From Streptomyces caeruleatus (GTDB taxonomy: Bacteria; Actinomycetota; Actinomycetes; Streptomycetales; Streptomycetaceae): 64,000 nt of DNA. Numbering within the stretch: position 1 is the first letter of the stretch; every line of letters starts with the position of its first letter. The stretch is taken from the NCBI RefSeq assembly GCF_001514235.1, contig NZ_KQ948930.1, positions 62,001-126,000 on the forward strand, written 5' to 3'. The notes under the pieces were generated by a model. The model was not told the DNA's origin. It was given only the letters and a program-made list of their open reading frames with translations, and did not search any database. A program made the position numbers and the translations under genes. Below, in pieces: positions 50,509-60,077 of this stretch.

Positions 50509-51948
50509 GTGACACAGACGCCGAAGACCAGCGTGCCCACCATGCCATCCGTACCACCCCAGCCCACACCGGCGCCACCACCCGCACCTCCCGCCAACAC
50601 CCGCCCCTCACCTCCCCCCACGGCCCCCCGCCGCACCGCCTTCGCCGAGGGGTTCGACCAGCTCCGCGCGGCCGCCACCACCGAACCCGGCCGCCTCCGC
50701 ATCATCGGCGCCCTCCTCGCCGCCCTGGTCGTCGCGTTCGGCGCCGTGACCGCATGGCAGATGACCGACAGGTCCTCCGCCGCGAACGACGTCGTCAACC
50801 GCAGCCAGCCCCTCAGTTCCGACGCGGCCGACATCTACCGCTCCCTCGCCGACGCCAACACCGCGGCAGCCAGCGGTTACCTGGCCGGCCTCCAGGAAAA
50901 GCCCGCCATGCGCGAGGGCTACGAGAACGACATCCGCACCGCCGCCGAAAAGCTCGTCAAGGCCGCCGCCAACTCCGAACCGGGCTCCACCTCGGCCCAC
51001 ACGATCGCCGATCTGAGCAGACTGCTCCCGGAGTACAAGGGCCTGGTCGAGACGGCCAGGGCCAACAACCGCCAGGGCTACCCCGTCGGCGGCGCCTACC
51101 TCCGCGCGGCCAACGAGATGATGCAGCAGAACATGCTGCCCAAGGCCGAGAAGCTCTACCAGACGGAGAACCAGCGCCTGCGCGACGACTACGCGGACGC
51201 GAAGTCCTTCCCCTGGGCAGCCGCAGGCCTCGGCGTCGTCGCCCTGGCCGCCCTCGCCTGGGCCCAGCACCGCAACTACCGGCGTACGAACAGGGTCCTG
51301 AACCACGGCCTGGTCACCGCCACGGCGACCTCCGTAGTGGTCCTGCTCTGGCTCACCGTCTCCCACACCGTCGCGCGCGCGAGCCTGAACGACTCCTACG
51401 ACCACGGCGTCCGCTCCCTGGACGTACTGCACCAGGCCCGCATCGCCTCGCTCACCGCCCGCAGCGACGAGAACCTGACGCTGGTCCGTCGCGGCGCGGA
51501 CACCAAGTCGCTCGCCGACGGCAGGGTCGTGGACGCGTACGAACTGGGCTACGACCAGCAGATCGACCAGCTCGGCAAGGCACTGAACCAAGCCGAGGAC
51601 CTCGCGGACGACTCGGCGGGCAAGAAGCCCGTACAGGACGCGAACGGCTTCATGAAGGTCTGGAAGGACCGCCACGGCATCGCCCGCGACGACAACAACT
51701 CCGGCAACTACCAGGCGGCCCGGGACCGAGTGATCGGCGCCGCGAAGGAGCCGACGAGCGTGTGCTTCGACAACGTCGACAAGGCGCTGGCGACCGCGCT
51801 GACGCATGAGCGCAACGAGTTCGAGCAGGCGGCGAACGACGGCCGTGGCTCGCTGACCGGCCTCCCGACCGGCGCCGCGGTCCTCGCGGTCCTGGGCGCG
51901 GCCGGCGCGGTCCTGGGCATCGGCCGCAGGCTGTCGGAGTACCGGTGA
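50509..51948 (+). CDS. GlnX-like membrane sensor protein
   Basis: 479 residues, GTG behind GGAGG (8 nt). N-terminal Pro-rich cytoplasmic segment (1-45), a transmembrane helix (about 63-83, IIGALLAALVVAFGAVTAW), an extracytoplasmic helical domain (about 90-225), two more helices (230-247, 265-285), a second outside helical domain and a last helix near 452-472 (GAAVLAVLGAAGAVLGIG). The layout matches mycobacterial GlnX, which links the binding protein GlnH to the kinase PknG. The next gene encodes a GlnH-like protein and overlaps or abuts, and PknG lies two genes on. The family name is inferred from this synteny and topology. Confidence 0.75.
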   Translation: MTQTPKTSVPTMPSVPPQPTPAPPPAPPANTRPSPPPTAPRRTAFAEGFDQLRAAATTEPGRLRIIGALLAALVVAFGAVTAWQMTDRSSAANDVVNRSQPLSSDAADIYRSLADANTAAASGYLAGLQEKPAMREGYENDIRTAAEKLVKAAANSEPGSTSAHTIADLSRLLPEYKGLVETARANNRQGYPVGGAYLRAANEMMQQNMLPKAEKLYQTENQRLRDDYADAKSFPWAAAGLGVVALAALAWAQHRNYRRTNRVLNHGLVTATATSVVVLLWLTVSHTVARASLNDSYDHGVRSLDVLHQARIASLTARSDENLTLVRRGADTKSLADGRVVDAYELGYDQQIDQLGKALNQAEDLADDSAGKKPVQDANGFMKVWKDRHGIARDDNNSGNYQAARDRVIGAAKEPTSVCFDNVDKALATALTHERNEFEQAANDGRGSLTGLPTGAAVLAVLGAAGAVLGIGRRLSEYR

Positions 51949-51962
51949 GAGGGGGCGAGACG

Positions 51963-53111
51963 ATGAACGCACGCAAGACCAGGAACCCACGCGGACGACT
52001 CGACGCAAGCCCGCACTCGGCCCACGCCCGCAGCCGTGCCGGCACCGACCCGCACGCCCGCCCCCACACCGCGCCCGCCCCCTGGCACCGCCTCCGCACA
52101 ACCCTCCGCGGCTGGGGCGGAGTCGGCGCGATGGCGACCGTGTGCGCCCTGGCGCTCACCGTCGCCCTGCTCCTCCCCCTCACCCAGCCGCGGAGCGAAG
52201 ACACCGGCACGGCCACCGCGGGCCAGGGCATGACCCGGGTCGCCCAGGCGAAGGCGGCGGACTGCGAGAACCCCCAGGACCAGAGCCTCGCCCCGTCCGG
52301 CGGCAGCGGCGGCACCCCGGCCGTCGACGCCATCAAGGCCCGCAAGGACCGCCGTCTGATCGTCGGCGTCGACACCAACAGCTACCGCTGGGGCTACCTC
52401 GACCCGAACAACCCCTCCGGTGAGCTGGAGGGTTTCGACATCGACCTGGTCCACCGCATCGCCGAGGACATACTCGGCGACCGCGACGCGGTGCAGTTCA
52501 AGGCGATCCCGACCAGCCGCCGTATCGAGGCGGTCCAGCAGGGTGAGGTCGACATGGTGGTCCGCACCATGACGATCAGCTGCAGCCGTATCAAGGATGT
52601 CGCCTTCTCCGCCCCGTACTTCGTCACCGGCCAGCAGATCCTGGCGCCGAAGATGTCGGCGATCACCGGCTACGACAAGTCCCTCGCCGGCAAGAAGGTC
52701 TGCTCGGCGCAGGGCTCCACGGCGTACGAGAACCTCGAAGAGGGCAGGAAGAACGGCGACCTCCCGGACTCCACCGACATCAGGACCACCGTCCCCAACC
52801 AGCTCGACTGCCTGGTGAAGTTGCAGCTCGGTGAGGTCGACGCGGTCGTGACGGACGGCGCCCTGGCCGCCAGCCAGGCCGCGCAGGACCCGGCGGTGGA
52901 ACTGAAGGGCGGTCTGTTCACGGACGAGTACTACGGCGTGGCGATGAAGCGGGGCTCCGACGATCTGGTACGCCAGGTCAACCGGACCCTGGAGGACTAC
53001 ATCGAGGACGGCGGTTGGAAGGCGTCGTACGAGAAGTGGCTGCACCCGACGATGGACCAGGGCGACAAGGAGTCGGCGTCGGCCACCCCTCCCGAGGCCC
53101 GCTACAAGTGA
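51963..53111 (+). CDS. GlnH-like amino-acid-binding protein
   Basis: 382 residues from ATG 51963; an overlapping GTG at 51945 (six residues longer) is possible. Membrane-anchored (VGAMATVCALALTVALLLPLT near 62-82, no lipobox cysteine at the usual place) family-3 solute-binding domain: RLIVGVDTNSYRWGYLDPN, GFDIDLVHRIAEDILGD, VDMVVRTMTISCSRIKDVAFSAPYF and LEGAVVTDG-type hinge elements. Family-3 domains bind polar amino acids such as glutamate or aspartate. In Mycobacterium, GlnH reports extracellular aspartate/glutamate through GlnX to PknG; the same role is inferred here. Confidence 0.82.
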   Translation: MNARKTRNPRGRLDASPHSAHARSRAGTDPHARPHTAPAPWHRLRTTLRGWGGVGAMATVCALALTVALLLPLTQPRSEDTGTATAGQGMTRVAQAKAADCENPQDQSLAPSGGSGGTPAVDAIKARKDRRLIVGVDTNSYRWGYLDPNNPSGELEGFDIDLVHRIAEDILGDRDAVQFKAIPTSRRIEAVQQGEVDMVVRTMTISCSRIKDVAFSAPYFVTGQQILAPKMSAITGYDKSLAGKKVCSAQGSTAYENLEEGRKNGDLPDSTDIRTTVPNQLDCLVKLQLGEVDAVVTDGALAASQAAQDPAVELKGGLFTDEYYGVAMKRGSDDLVRQVNRTLEDYIEDGGWKASYEKWLHPTMDQGDKESASATPPEARYK

Positions 53112-53154
53112 CCGACCGTCAACTGGCAGAACACGACTGAGCGAGAGGTGATCG

Positions 53155-54486
53155 ATGGGCGTCACGGACCCCGCCGGGCCGGTGATGGACCGGGACGAGG
53201 TGGACCGTGCGCTGGCGCGGCTCGGCCAGGAGCACGAGGCGATCGAGACCTCGCTCCTCGCCCTGCAGGACCACGCGGGCCGCAGACTCCTCGAAGGCGC
53301 CGAGCTCACGGGCATCACCAAGGAGCGCTGGACGACCGCGGAGGCGTCGATCACGCTGCTGTGGGCGTACTTCGACGCGTACACGGACGCGTTGCGCTCG
53401 GCCCGCGAGATCCGCTCGCGCCGCCGCTGGTCCAGCCGCGAAGACCTGGTGGAGCTGACGGAGCTGCTGCGCGGCGAGTCGGTGACCGTCGCGGGCTCGG
53501 CGACCGCGACGGCGAACGCGCCGACGCTGCACGGCGGTTCGGGCAAGCTCAGTGAACAGTTCACGCTGGTCACGCTGGTGGACCGGATGAACGAGCTGTA
53601 CGCGACGTCGCTGGACATGGTCGTCGCCGCCGACGCGGTCTGGTCCGCGCTGCCGGCCCGTATCGATCTACTCGCCGCCGAACTCCAGCGCACCCGCCGC
53701 CTCGCGCACTCCGTCGGCGTACGCCCCGGCGAGCACCCGGCGGGCGACGACCTGGAGCGCATCACGCGCACGCTCACCAACCTGCGCTCCGAGGTGGTGT
53801 CCGACCCGCTCGCGTACTGGGTTCCCACCCAGGGGAGTTCGGCGCCGGGCGGCGGCCGGCCGGACACCACGGTGTACGACCGTGAGGCGCGCGCGCTGGA
53901 GGACGTGCGCCGTGAGATCGACGCGGTGTTGACGGTCCGTCAGGACGCCGAGCAGCGGCTGGTCAAGCTGCGGGACGTGCTGTCCCGCGCGGACCGTACG
54001 CTCGCCGAGGCCCGCACCGCGCGCGGCGAGGTGCTGGCGAAGATCGCCGCCACGGAGGTGCCGGTCGTCAGCGGCCCGCCGACCGTGCTGCAGGAGCAGC
54101 TGGCGACGGCCGCCGAGTACCGCAGACACGCCCAGTGGCACCGCCTGTCCCCGCTCCTGGAGTCCCTGGAGCAGAAGGCGGAGGACGAACTGCTGCGCGC
54201 CCGCGAGTCGTTGACCGCGGTCACCGCGCCCCTGGCGGTCCGCGCCGAGCTGCGCGGCCGCCTCGACGCGTACAAGGCGAAGGTGGCCCGGCACGGCCTC
54301 GCGGAGGACCCGTTCCTCATCGAGCGGTACGACGCGGCCCGGCGCATGCTGTGGAGCGCGCCCTGCGACCTGCGCGTCGCCGAACAGGCGGTCCTGCGCT
54401 ACCAGCAGGCGGCCGCCGAACTGCTCGGCGGCCCGCGCGTCCCGGCGCCGCGCGAGCCCGAGGACCGTGGGGGGCGGGGGACATGA
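53155..54486 (+). CDS. Coiled-coil protein of unknown function in PknG cluster
   Basis: 443 residues, ATG with AGAGGTG close upstream, 43 nt after the GlnH-like gene. Almost wholly alpha-helical and charged with heptad-like stretches (AELQRTRRLAHSVGVR; VRREIDAVLTVRQDAEQRLVKLRDVLSRADRTLAEARTARGEVLAKI near 255-300). No signal, membrane helix or recognised domain. It sits between the sensor pair and the kinase, so it may bridge or scaffold them, but that is only context. I do not know a family name. Confidence 0.75.
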   Translation: MGVTDPAGPVMDRDEVDRALARLGQEHEAIETSLLALQDHAGRRLLEGAELTGITKERWTTAEASITLLWAYFDAYTDALRSAREIRSRRRWSSREDLVELTELLRGESVTVAGSATATANAPTLHGGSGKLSEQFTLVTLVDRMNELYATSLDMVVAADAVWSALPARIDLLAAELQRTRRLAHSVGVRPGEHPAGDDLERITRTLTNLRSEVVSDPLAYWVPTQGSSAPGGGRPDTTVYDREARALEDVRREIDAVLTVRQDAEQRLVKLRDVLSRADRTLAEARTARGEVLAKIAATEVPVVSGPPTVLQEQLATAAEYRRHAQWHRLSPLLESLEQKAEDELLRARESLTAVTAPLAVRAELRGRLDAYKAKVARHGLAEDPFLIERYDAARRMLWSAPCDLRVAEQAVLRYQQAAAELLGGPRVPAPREPEDRGGRGT

Positions 54487-54508
54487 GGCTCAGGGGGGAG
54501 TCGTCGTC

Positions 54509-57109
54509 ATGAGTCAGGCAGAGCAGAGCTGTCAGCGGCCGGACTGCGGCGGGGCGTACGAGGACGTGGGCGGCGGCGAGCTGTACTGCGACACCTGCGG
54601 TCTGGCCCCGGTCGTCTCGGCGACCGGCATGGTCGGCTCGCCGCCCACCGGCGTGACGAGCGGCGGCAAGGGCTCACGCGGCTCGGCGGGCAGCGGCAGC
54701 TCCCGCTCGACCAGCCGCGGCAGTTCGCGTACGTCGTCGCAGTCGTCGAAGTCCCGGCGCTCGGTGTCGGGACGGCTGTCCCGCGCGCTGTCGGGCCGTT
54801 CCACGGGCCGCTCGGTGTCGGTGCGCAGCTCGGGCTCGACGGCGGGTTCCAGCGGCCGCGGCCGGCTCGGCGTCGGTCTGGTCCAGGTCCCGGACGTGCC
54901 GCGCCCCGAGCCGCGCGGGATGGTGCTGGAGAACCCGGAGGTCCCCGAGCGCAAGCGGTTCTGCTCCCGCTCGGACTGCGGCGCGCCCGTCGGCCGGGCG
55001 CGCGGCGAGCGTCCGGGCCGTACGGAGGGCTTCTGCACCAAGTGCGGCCACCCGTATTCGTTCGTCCCGAAGCTAAAGACGGGCGACATCGTGCACGGCC
55101 AGTACGAGGTCGTGGGCTGTCTGGCGCACGGCGGGCTCGGCTGGGTCTATCTCGCCGTGGACCGCGCGGTCTCCGACCGCTGGGTGGTGCTCAAGGGCCT
55201 GCTGGACACCGGTGACCAGGACGCGATGGCGGCGGCGATCTCCGAGCGGCGCTTCCTCGCGGAGATCGAGCACGCCAACATCGTGCGGATCTACAACTTC
55301 GTCGAGCACCTCGACCAGCGCACCGGCTCCCTCGACGGCTACATCGTCATGGAGTACGTCGGCGGCAAGTCGCTCAAGGAAATCGCCAACGGCCGCCGTA
55401 CGCCCACCGGGAAGCGCGACCCGCTGCCGGTGGAGCAGGCGTGCGCGTACGGCATCGAGGCGCTGGAGGCCCTCGGCCATCTGCACAGCCGCAACCTGCT
55501 GTACTGCGACTTCAAGGTCGACAACGCCATCCAGACCGAGGACCAGCTCAAGCTGATCGACATGGGCGCGGTGCGCAGGATGGACGACGAGGAGTCGGCC
55601 ATCTACGGCACGGTGGGCTACCAGGCGCCGGAGGTCGCCGACGTCGGCCCGTCGGTGGCGTCCGACCTCTACACCGTCGCCCGCACCCTCGCCGTCCTGA
55701 CCTTCGACTTCCAGGGCTACACGAACGTCTACGTCGACTCGCTCCCCGATCCGGACAACATCGAGGTCTTCCGCCAGTACGAGTCGTTCTACCGTCTCCT
55801 GGTCCGCGCCACCGACCCGGACCCGGCCCGCCGCTTCGCCTCCGCCCAGGAGATGACGGAGCAGCTGACGGGCGTACTGCGCGAGGTCGTGTCCCTGCAG
55901 ACGGGGCGCGCGCGGCCGTCGCTGTCGACGTTGTTCGGGCCCGAAGTGCGGGTCACGGACACGGAGTTGTTCCCGAAGCTGGACGGGGAGGTGTCCCGGC
56001 TCGGCGCGCGGGTCGTCCGGCCCGGGAGGAAGCCCGCCGCCCTCGCCTCGGCCGCCGCTCCCTCCTCCGCCTCGCCCGCCTCCCCTGCCTCGCCCGCCAT
56101 CACCGCCGGCCCGCCTCCCGCTGCCGCCCCGGCCGCCGCCGCCCCGGCCACCGCCGCGGGCCTCGTGAAGCTCGCCCAGGCCCCCGCCGCAGCCCTCGCC
56201 CTCCCGGTTCCGCGGGTCGACCCCTCCGACCCCAACGCGGGTTTCCTCGCGGGTCTGATGACCACCGCACCGGCCGAGCTGCTCGGCGCCCTCGCCGCGG
56301 CACCGGCGCCGTCGACCGAGACACGGCTGCGGCAGGTGCGGGGCTGGCTGGAGAACGGCGACACGGGCACCGCGCACGAGGCGCTGCTGAAGCTGGAGGA
56401 CGAGCGCTCGGACGACTGGCGGGTCGTCTGGTACCGCGGTGTGGCCGCGCTCGTCACCGGCGACCACGAGGGCGCCGCGCTCGCCTTCGACGCGATCTAC
56501 GACGCCTTCCCGGGCGAGCCCGCCCCCAAGCTGGCCCTCGGCCTGTGCGCGGAGGTGCTGGGGCAGTTGGACAACGCCGCCGAGTACTACCGTCTCGTGT
56601 GGTCCACCGACCCCAGCTATGTGAGCACCGCCTTCGGGCTCGCCCGCGTCCAGCTCGCGACCGGCGACCGAGGCGGCGCCGTACGGACCCTGGAGTCCGT
56701 TCCGGAGAGCTCGATTCACTACACGGCCGCCCGCGTCGCGGCCGTCCGCGCCCGGCTGCGTGGACGCACGGCGGCCGCCGCTGACGTACCGTTCCTGGAC
56801 GACCTGACCGCCGCCGCGGGTCAGGTCGAGGCGCTGGACGCGTACGGTCTGGACCCGGCGCGCCGGGAGCAGTTGTCGGCGGAAGTCCTCGGTTGCGCGT
56901 TGGACTGGATACTCTCCGGTGGCCAGGGTTCCGCCCCTCCCCCAGCCGCCGGAGGACGGACGCTGCTCGGCAGCGGCCTGGACGAGCGGGGACTGCGTTT
57001 CGGTCTGGAGCGCTCGTACCGCACGCTGGCCCGGCTGGCTCGGGGCGGCGAGGAGAGGATCGACCTGGTGGAACGTGCCAACCGTTACCGCCCCCGGACG
57101 TGGGTGTAG
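54509..57109 (+). CDS. PknG-like serine/threonine protein kinase with zinc ribbons and TPR
   Basis: 866 residues from ATG 54509. Order: N-terminal zinc ribbon (CQRPDCGG...YCDTCG, about 8-32); Ser/Arg-rich low-complexity linker (about 50-125); rubredoxin-like ribbon (FCSRSDCG...FCTKCG, about 151-181); kinase domain about 190-470 with K229 (VVLKG), D334 in YCDFKVDN (no HRD Arg) and D351 in DMGAV (DMG instead of DFG); Ala/Pro-rich linker; C-terminal TPR helices about 600-800 (NAAEYYRLVWSTDPSYVSTAFGLARVQLATGD). This is PknG architecture, which in mycobacteria controls glutamate metabolism through GarA. The N-terminal extra ribbon and the SR linker are additions. Soluble. Confidence 0.9.
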   Translation: MSQAEQSCQRPDCGGAYEDVGGGELYCDTCGLAPVVSATGMVGSPPTGVTSGGKGSRGSAGSGSSRSTSRGSSRTSSQSSKSRRSVSGRLSRALSGRSTGRSVSVRSSGSTAGSSGRGRLGVGLVQVPDVPRPEPRGMVLENPEVPERKRFCSRSDCGAPVGRARGERPGRTEGFCTKCGHPYSFVPKLKTGDIVHGQYEVVGCLAHGGLGWVYLAVDRAVSDRWVVLKGLLDTGDQDAMAAAISERRFLAEIEHANIVRIYNFVEHLDQRTGSLDGYIVMEYVGGKSLKEIANGRRTPTGKRDPLPVEQACAYGIEALEALGHLHSRNLLYCDFKVDNAIQTEDQLKLIDMGAVRRMDDEESAIYGTVGYQAPEVADVGPSVASDLYTVARTLAVLTFDFQGYTNVYVDSLPDPDNIEVFRQYESFYRLLVRATDPDPARRFASAQEMTEQLTGVLREVVSLQTGRARPSLSTLFGPEVRVTDTELFPKLDGEVSRLGARVVRPGRKPAALASAAAPSSASPASPASPAITAGPPPAAAPAAAAPATAAGLVKLAQAPAAALALPVPRVDPSDPNAGFLAGLMTTAPAELLGALAAAPAPSTETRLRQVRGWLENGDTGTAHEALLKLEDERSDDWRVVWYRGVAALVTGDHEGAALAFDAIYDAFPGEPAPKLALGLCAEVLGQLDNAAEYYRLVWSTDPSYVSTAFGLARVQLATGDRGGAVRTLESVPESSIHYTAARVAAVRARLRGRTAAAADVPFLDDLTAAAGQVEALDAYGLDPARREQLSAEVLGCALDWILSGGQGSAPPPAAGGRTLLGSGLDERGLRFGLERSYRTLARLARGGEERIDLVERANRYRPRTWV

Positions 57110-57112
57110 TTG

Positions 57113-58519
57113 ATGTCGCAGATGCCCCAGTTGTCCGCCTGCCCGAGCTGCGAATGGCCGCTCGAGTCGGGTGACCGTTTCTGCGGTGCGTGCGGATACG
57201 ACCTGTCCGCCGTGCCCGTACGGCCGGACGACAACCCGACCATCGCCATGAACGGCTCGTCGGCGCCCCCCGGCGTGCCCGCCATGGGCTGGCCCGTCGC
57301 CCCCGCGCGGGACGGCGCAGGCGGCCACGACCTGCCCCCGGGCACCCCGCCGCCCCCGCAGTCACCGCCGCCCACGGCACCGGTGCCTCCGGCGGCGGGC
57401 GGCCCGGACGGACCGCCCGGCCCCCGGACGTCCCCCGACCCGACCGGCTTCCCGGTATCCCCAGCCTCCCCGGCCTCCCCGGCCTCCGGCGTCCGTTTCG
57501 ACCGTCCGCCGCAGTCCGACGCGTACGCGCTGCCGGACGAGTTCACCCTCCAGGCGCCCGACCCGCGCGTGGCCCCCGCCGCCCCGCCGACCCCGCCGGA
57601 GGGCACCACGGTGTGCGTGGCGTGCCGTGCGGGCCGTGTCGACCACGACGGGTACTGCGAGAACTGCGGGCACGCGCAGCCGCGCGAGCGCGACCACATG
57701 GAGCAGGACGCCGGTCCGGTCGCCGCCGTCAGCGACCGCGGCCTGCGCCACCACCGCAACGAGGACGCGTTCGCCGTCGGCTGCTCCACGCTGCCCGACG
57801 GCCGTCCCGCGGTCCTGGCGGTCGTCTGCGACGGCGTGTCCTCGGCGACCCGCCCCGACGACGCCTCGATGGCCGCCTCGCGGGCCGCGAGCGAGTCGCT
57901 GCTGGCCGCCCTGCCGCGCGGCGCGCACCCGCAGCAGGCCATGCACGACGCGATCATCGCCGCCTCGAACGCGGTCAACGCGCTGGCGGCCGAACCGGCC
58001 ACGGCCCGCGAGCAGGGCCCTCATCAGAACGCCCCGGCCTGCACGTTCGTCGGCGCCGTCGTCACCGCGGGCCTGCTGGTCGTCGGCTGGGTCGGCGACA
58101 GCCGCGCCTACTGGGTGCCGGTGGACCGCAGCACTCCCCCGGCCCGGCTCACCGAGGACGACTCCTGGGCGGCGCAGATGGTCGCCGCGGGCCTGATGAA
58201 CGAGGCCGAGGCGTACGCCGACGAGCGCGCCCACGCCATCACGGGCTGGCTCGGCGCCGACGCCTACGAACTGGAGCCGCACACCGCGTCCTTCAAGCCG
58301 GACCGCCCGGGTGTGGTCGTGGTGTGCACGGACGGGCTGTGGAACTACGCGGAGGCGGCCGAGGACATGGCCGACGTCGTGCCGCTCGACGCCGCCGCAC
58401 GCCCCCTGCACAGCGCGCAGGTCCTCGTCGGTCACGCGCTCGACGGCGGGGGCCACGACAACGTAACAGTGGCCGTCCTGCCGTTCCCGGCGCCGCCGAT
58501 GGGGGCAGGATCGGCCTGA
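57113..58519 (+). CDS. PP2C-family protein phosphatase with zinc ribbons
   Basis: 468 residues; the ATG lies 3 nt after the PknG stop. Two zinc ribbons: SACPSCEWPLESGDRFCGACGYDL at about 8-31 and VCVACRAGRVDHDGYCENCG at about 164-183, joined by a long Pro-rich linker. Then a PP2C domain: AVSDRGLRHHRNEDAFAVG, VVCDGVSSA, WVGDSRAYWV, VCTDGLWNY and the closing GHDNVTVAVLPF, with the metal-binding aspartates in place. It should remove phosphates placed by the adjacent kinase. A stem-loop (58546-58565) follows. Confidence 0.92.
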   Translation: MSQMPQLSACPSCEWPLESGDRFCGACGYDLSAVPVRPDDNPTIAMNGSSAPPGVPAMGWPVAPARDGAGGHDLPPGTPPPPQSPPPTAPVPPAAGGPDGPPGPRTSPDPTGFPVSPASPASPASGVRFDRPPQSDAYALPDEFTLQAPDPRVAPAAPPTPPEGTTVCVACRAGRVDHDGYCENCGHAQPRERDHMEQDAGPVAAVSDRGLRHHRNEDAFAVGCSTLPDGRPAVLAVVCDGVSSATRPDDASMAASRAASESLLAALPRGAHPQQAMHDAIIAASNAVNALAAEPATAREQGPHQNAPACTFVGAVVTAGLLVVGWVGDSRAYWVPVDRSTPPARLTEDDSWAAQMVAAGLMNEAEAYADERAHAITGWLGADAYELEPHTASFKPDRPGVVVVCTDGLWNYAEAAEDMADVVPLDAAARPLHSAQVLVGHALDGGGHDNVTVAVLPFPAPPMGAGSA

Positions 58520-58545
58520 GGCCGCATCGCGGGGACGGCCTCAGC

Positions 58546-58565
58546 GGACCGGAGGGGACCGGTCC
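58546..58565 (+). terminator. Small hairpin between PP2C and VWA genes
   Basis: GGACCGG (58546-58552) pairs with CCGGTCC (58559-58565), 6-nt loop. Could be a partial terminator or RNA-processing element within the operon. Confidence 0.4.
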
Positions 58566-58616
58566 GTCGACAGCCATTGCCCCACCACGGGGTGCTTTAG
58601 GGGGATTTGAGAACGC

Positions 58617-59963
58617 ATGGCCAATTTCTCGAAACCAAGCGTGCCGCAGTTCTCGGTGGACGTGTACCAGAACGAGTACCTGCCGGAGGGCGGGCGCGAG
58701 GTCAACGCGATCGTCACGGTGACCTCGACCGGCGGCGGCACGATCGGCGGCGCGGTCGCCGCACCCCATCTGTACGCGCCTGGCGGGGGCCCGTCCGCGG
58801 CCGTGGCGATCATGGTCGACTGCTCGGGCTCGATGGACTACCCGCCGACCAAGATGCGCAACGCCCGCGACGCCACGGCCGCCGCGATCGACACCCTGCG
58901 CGACGGTGTCCACTTCGCGGTGGTCGGCGGGACGCACGTGGCCAAGGAGGTCTACCCGGGCGGCGGCCGCCTGGCCGTGGCCGACGCCACCACCCGCGAC
59001 CAGGCCAAACAGGCGCTGCGCCGGCTCAGCGCAGGCGGCGGTACGGCCATCGGCACCTGGCTGCGGCTCGCCGACCGCCTGCTGTCCTCGGACGACGTCG
59101 CGATCCGGCACGGCATCCTGCTCACCGACGGCCGCAACGAGCACGAGTCACCGGAGGACCTCAGGGCCGCGCTGGACGCCTGTGCCGGACGGTTCACCTG
59201 TGACGCACGCGGCGTGGGTACCGACTGGGAAGTGAAAGAAGTCACAGCCATCGCCTCCGCCCTGCTCGGCAGCGCCGACATCGTCGCCGACCCGGCCGGT
59301 CTCGCCGCCGACTTCACGCAGATGATGGAGACGGCGATGGGCAAGGAGGTCGCGGACGTCGCCCTGCGGGTGTGGACGCCGGTAGGGACCACCATCAAGT
59401 TCGTCAAGCAGGTCGCGCCCACGGTCGAGGAGCTGACCGACCGCCGCACCGAGGCCGGCCCGCGCGCCGGGGACTACCCCACCGGCTCCTGGGGGGACGA
59501 GTCCCGTGACTACCACGTCTGCGTCGAGGTCCCGGCCGCGCACCTGGGCCAGGAGATGCTCGCCGCCCGGGTCTCCCTGGTCGTCCCGCAGCCCGACGGC
59601 ACCGCCCGGAACCTCGGCGCGCAGGGTCTCGTACGGGCCGTATGGACCGACGACATGGTCGCCTCGACCTCGATCAACCCTCAGGTCGCCCACTACACCG
59701 GCCAGGCCGAACTGGCACAAGCCATCCAACAAGGCCTCGATCTTCGCAAGTCAGGCGATATCGATGGAGCAACGGCCAAACTGGGCCGCGCGGTTCAGCT
59801 CGCCAGCGCCTCCGGAAACGCGGATACGGCGAAACTCCTTGCGAAGGTGGTGGACGTGGTCGATGCCGCGACGGGTACTGTGCGACTGAAGGCGAAGGTC
59901 GCGGAGGCCGACGAGATGACTCTCGAGACACGGTCGACAAAGACTGTTCGTGTAAAGAAGTGA
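58617..59963 (+). CDS. VWA domain protein
   Basis: 448 residues. A von Willebrand factor A domain at about 60-240 with an intact metal-ion site: AIMVDCSGSMDYPP (D-x-S-x-S), a threonine in GGGTAIGTWLRLADRL, and LLTDGRNEHESPEDL. The C-terminal part is beta-rich then helical (LAQAIQQGLDLRKSGDIDGATAKLGRAVQLASASGNADTAKLLAKVVDVV). VWA proteins mediate metal-dependent protein contacts. No signal peptide, so cytosolic. Linked genes (kinase, phosphatase, FHA) suggest it is a partner or substrate of the phosphorylation module. Confidence 0.9.
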   Translation: MANFSKPSVPQFSVDVYQNEYLPEGGREVNAIVTVTSTGGGTIGGAVAAPHLYAPGGGPSAAVAIMVDCSGSMDYPPTKMRNARDATAAAIDTLRDGVHFAVVGGTHVAKEVYPGGGRLAVADATTRDQAKQALRRLSAGGGTAIGTWLRLADRLLSSDDVAIRHGILLTDGRNEHESPEDLRAALDACAGRFTCDARGVGTDWEVKEVTAIASALLGSADIVADPAGLAADFTQMMETAMGKEVADVALRVWTPVGTTIKFVKQVAPTVEELTDRRTEAGPRAGDYPTGSWGDESRDYHVCVEVPAAHLGQEMLAARVSLVVPQPDGTARNLGAQGLVRAVWTDDMVASTSINPQVAHYTGQAELAQAIQQGLDLRKSGDIDGATAKLGRAVQLASASGNADTAKLLAKVVDVVDAATGTVRLKAKVAEADEMTLETRSTKTVRVKK

Positions 59964-60037
59964 CCGAGTAATGCCTTAGTAGTGCCCTAGCAGGACCCTG
60001 AAAAGCAGCGAGCCTGACCCCTTGGGGTTGGAGAAAT

Positions 60038-60054
60038 CCGGTCGAAGCGACCGG
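60038..60054 (+). promoter_or_regulatory. Hairpin directly before the FHA gene ribosome site
   Basis: CCGGTCG (60038-60044) and CGACCGG (60048-60054), 3-nt loop, followed by AAAGGAGAGGGGG. May tune translation or protect the mRNA 5' end. Confidence 0.4.
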
Positions 60055-60077
60055 AAAGGAGAGGGGGAAGCGCCGAC

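Noticed and set aside
55073..57328. 751-codon minus-strand frame opposite the PknG-like gene
   Set aside because: Mirror of the kinase gene; no recognisable family and Gly/Arg-rich.
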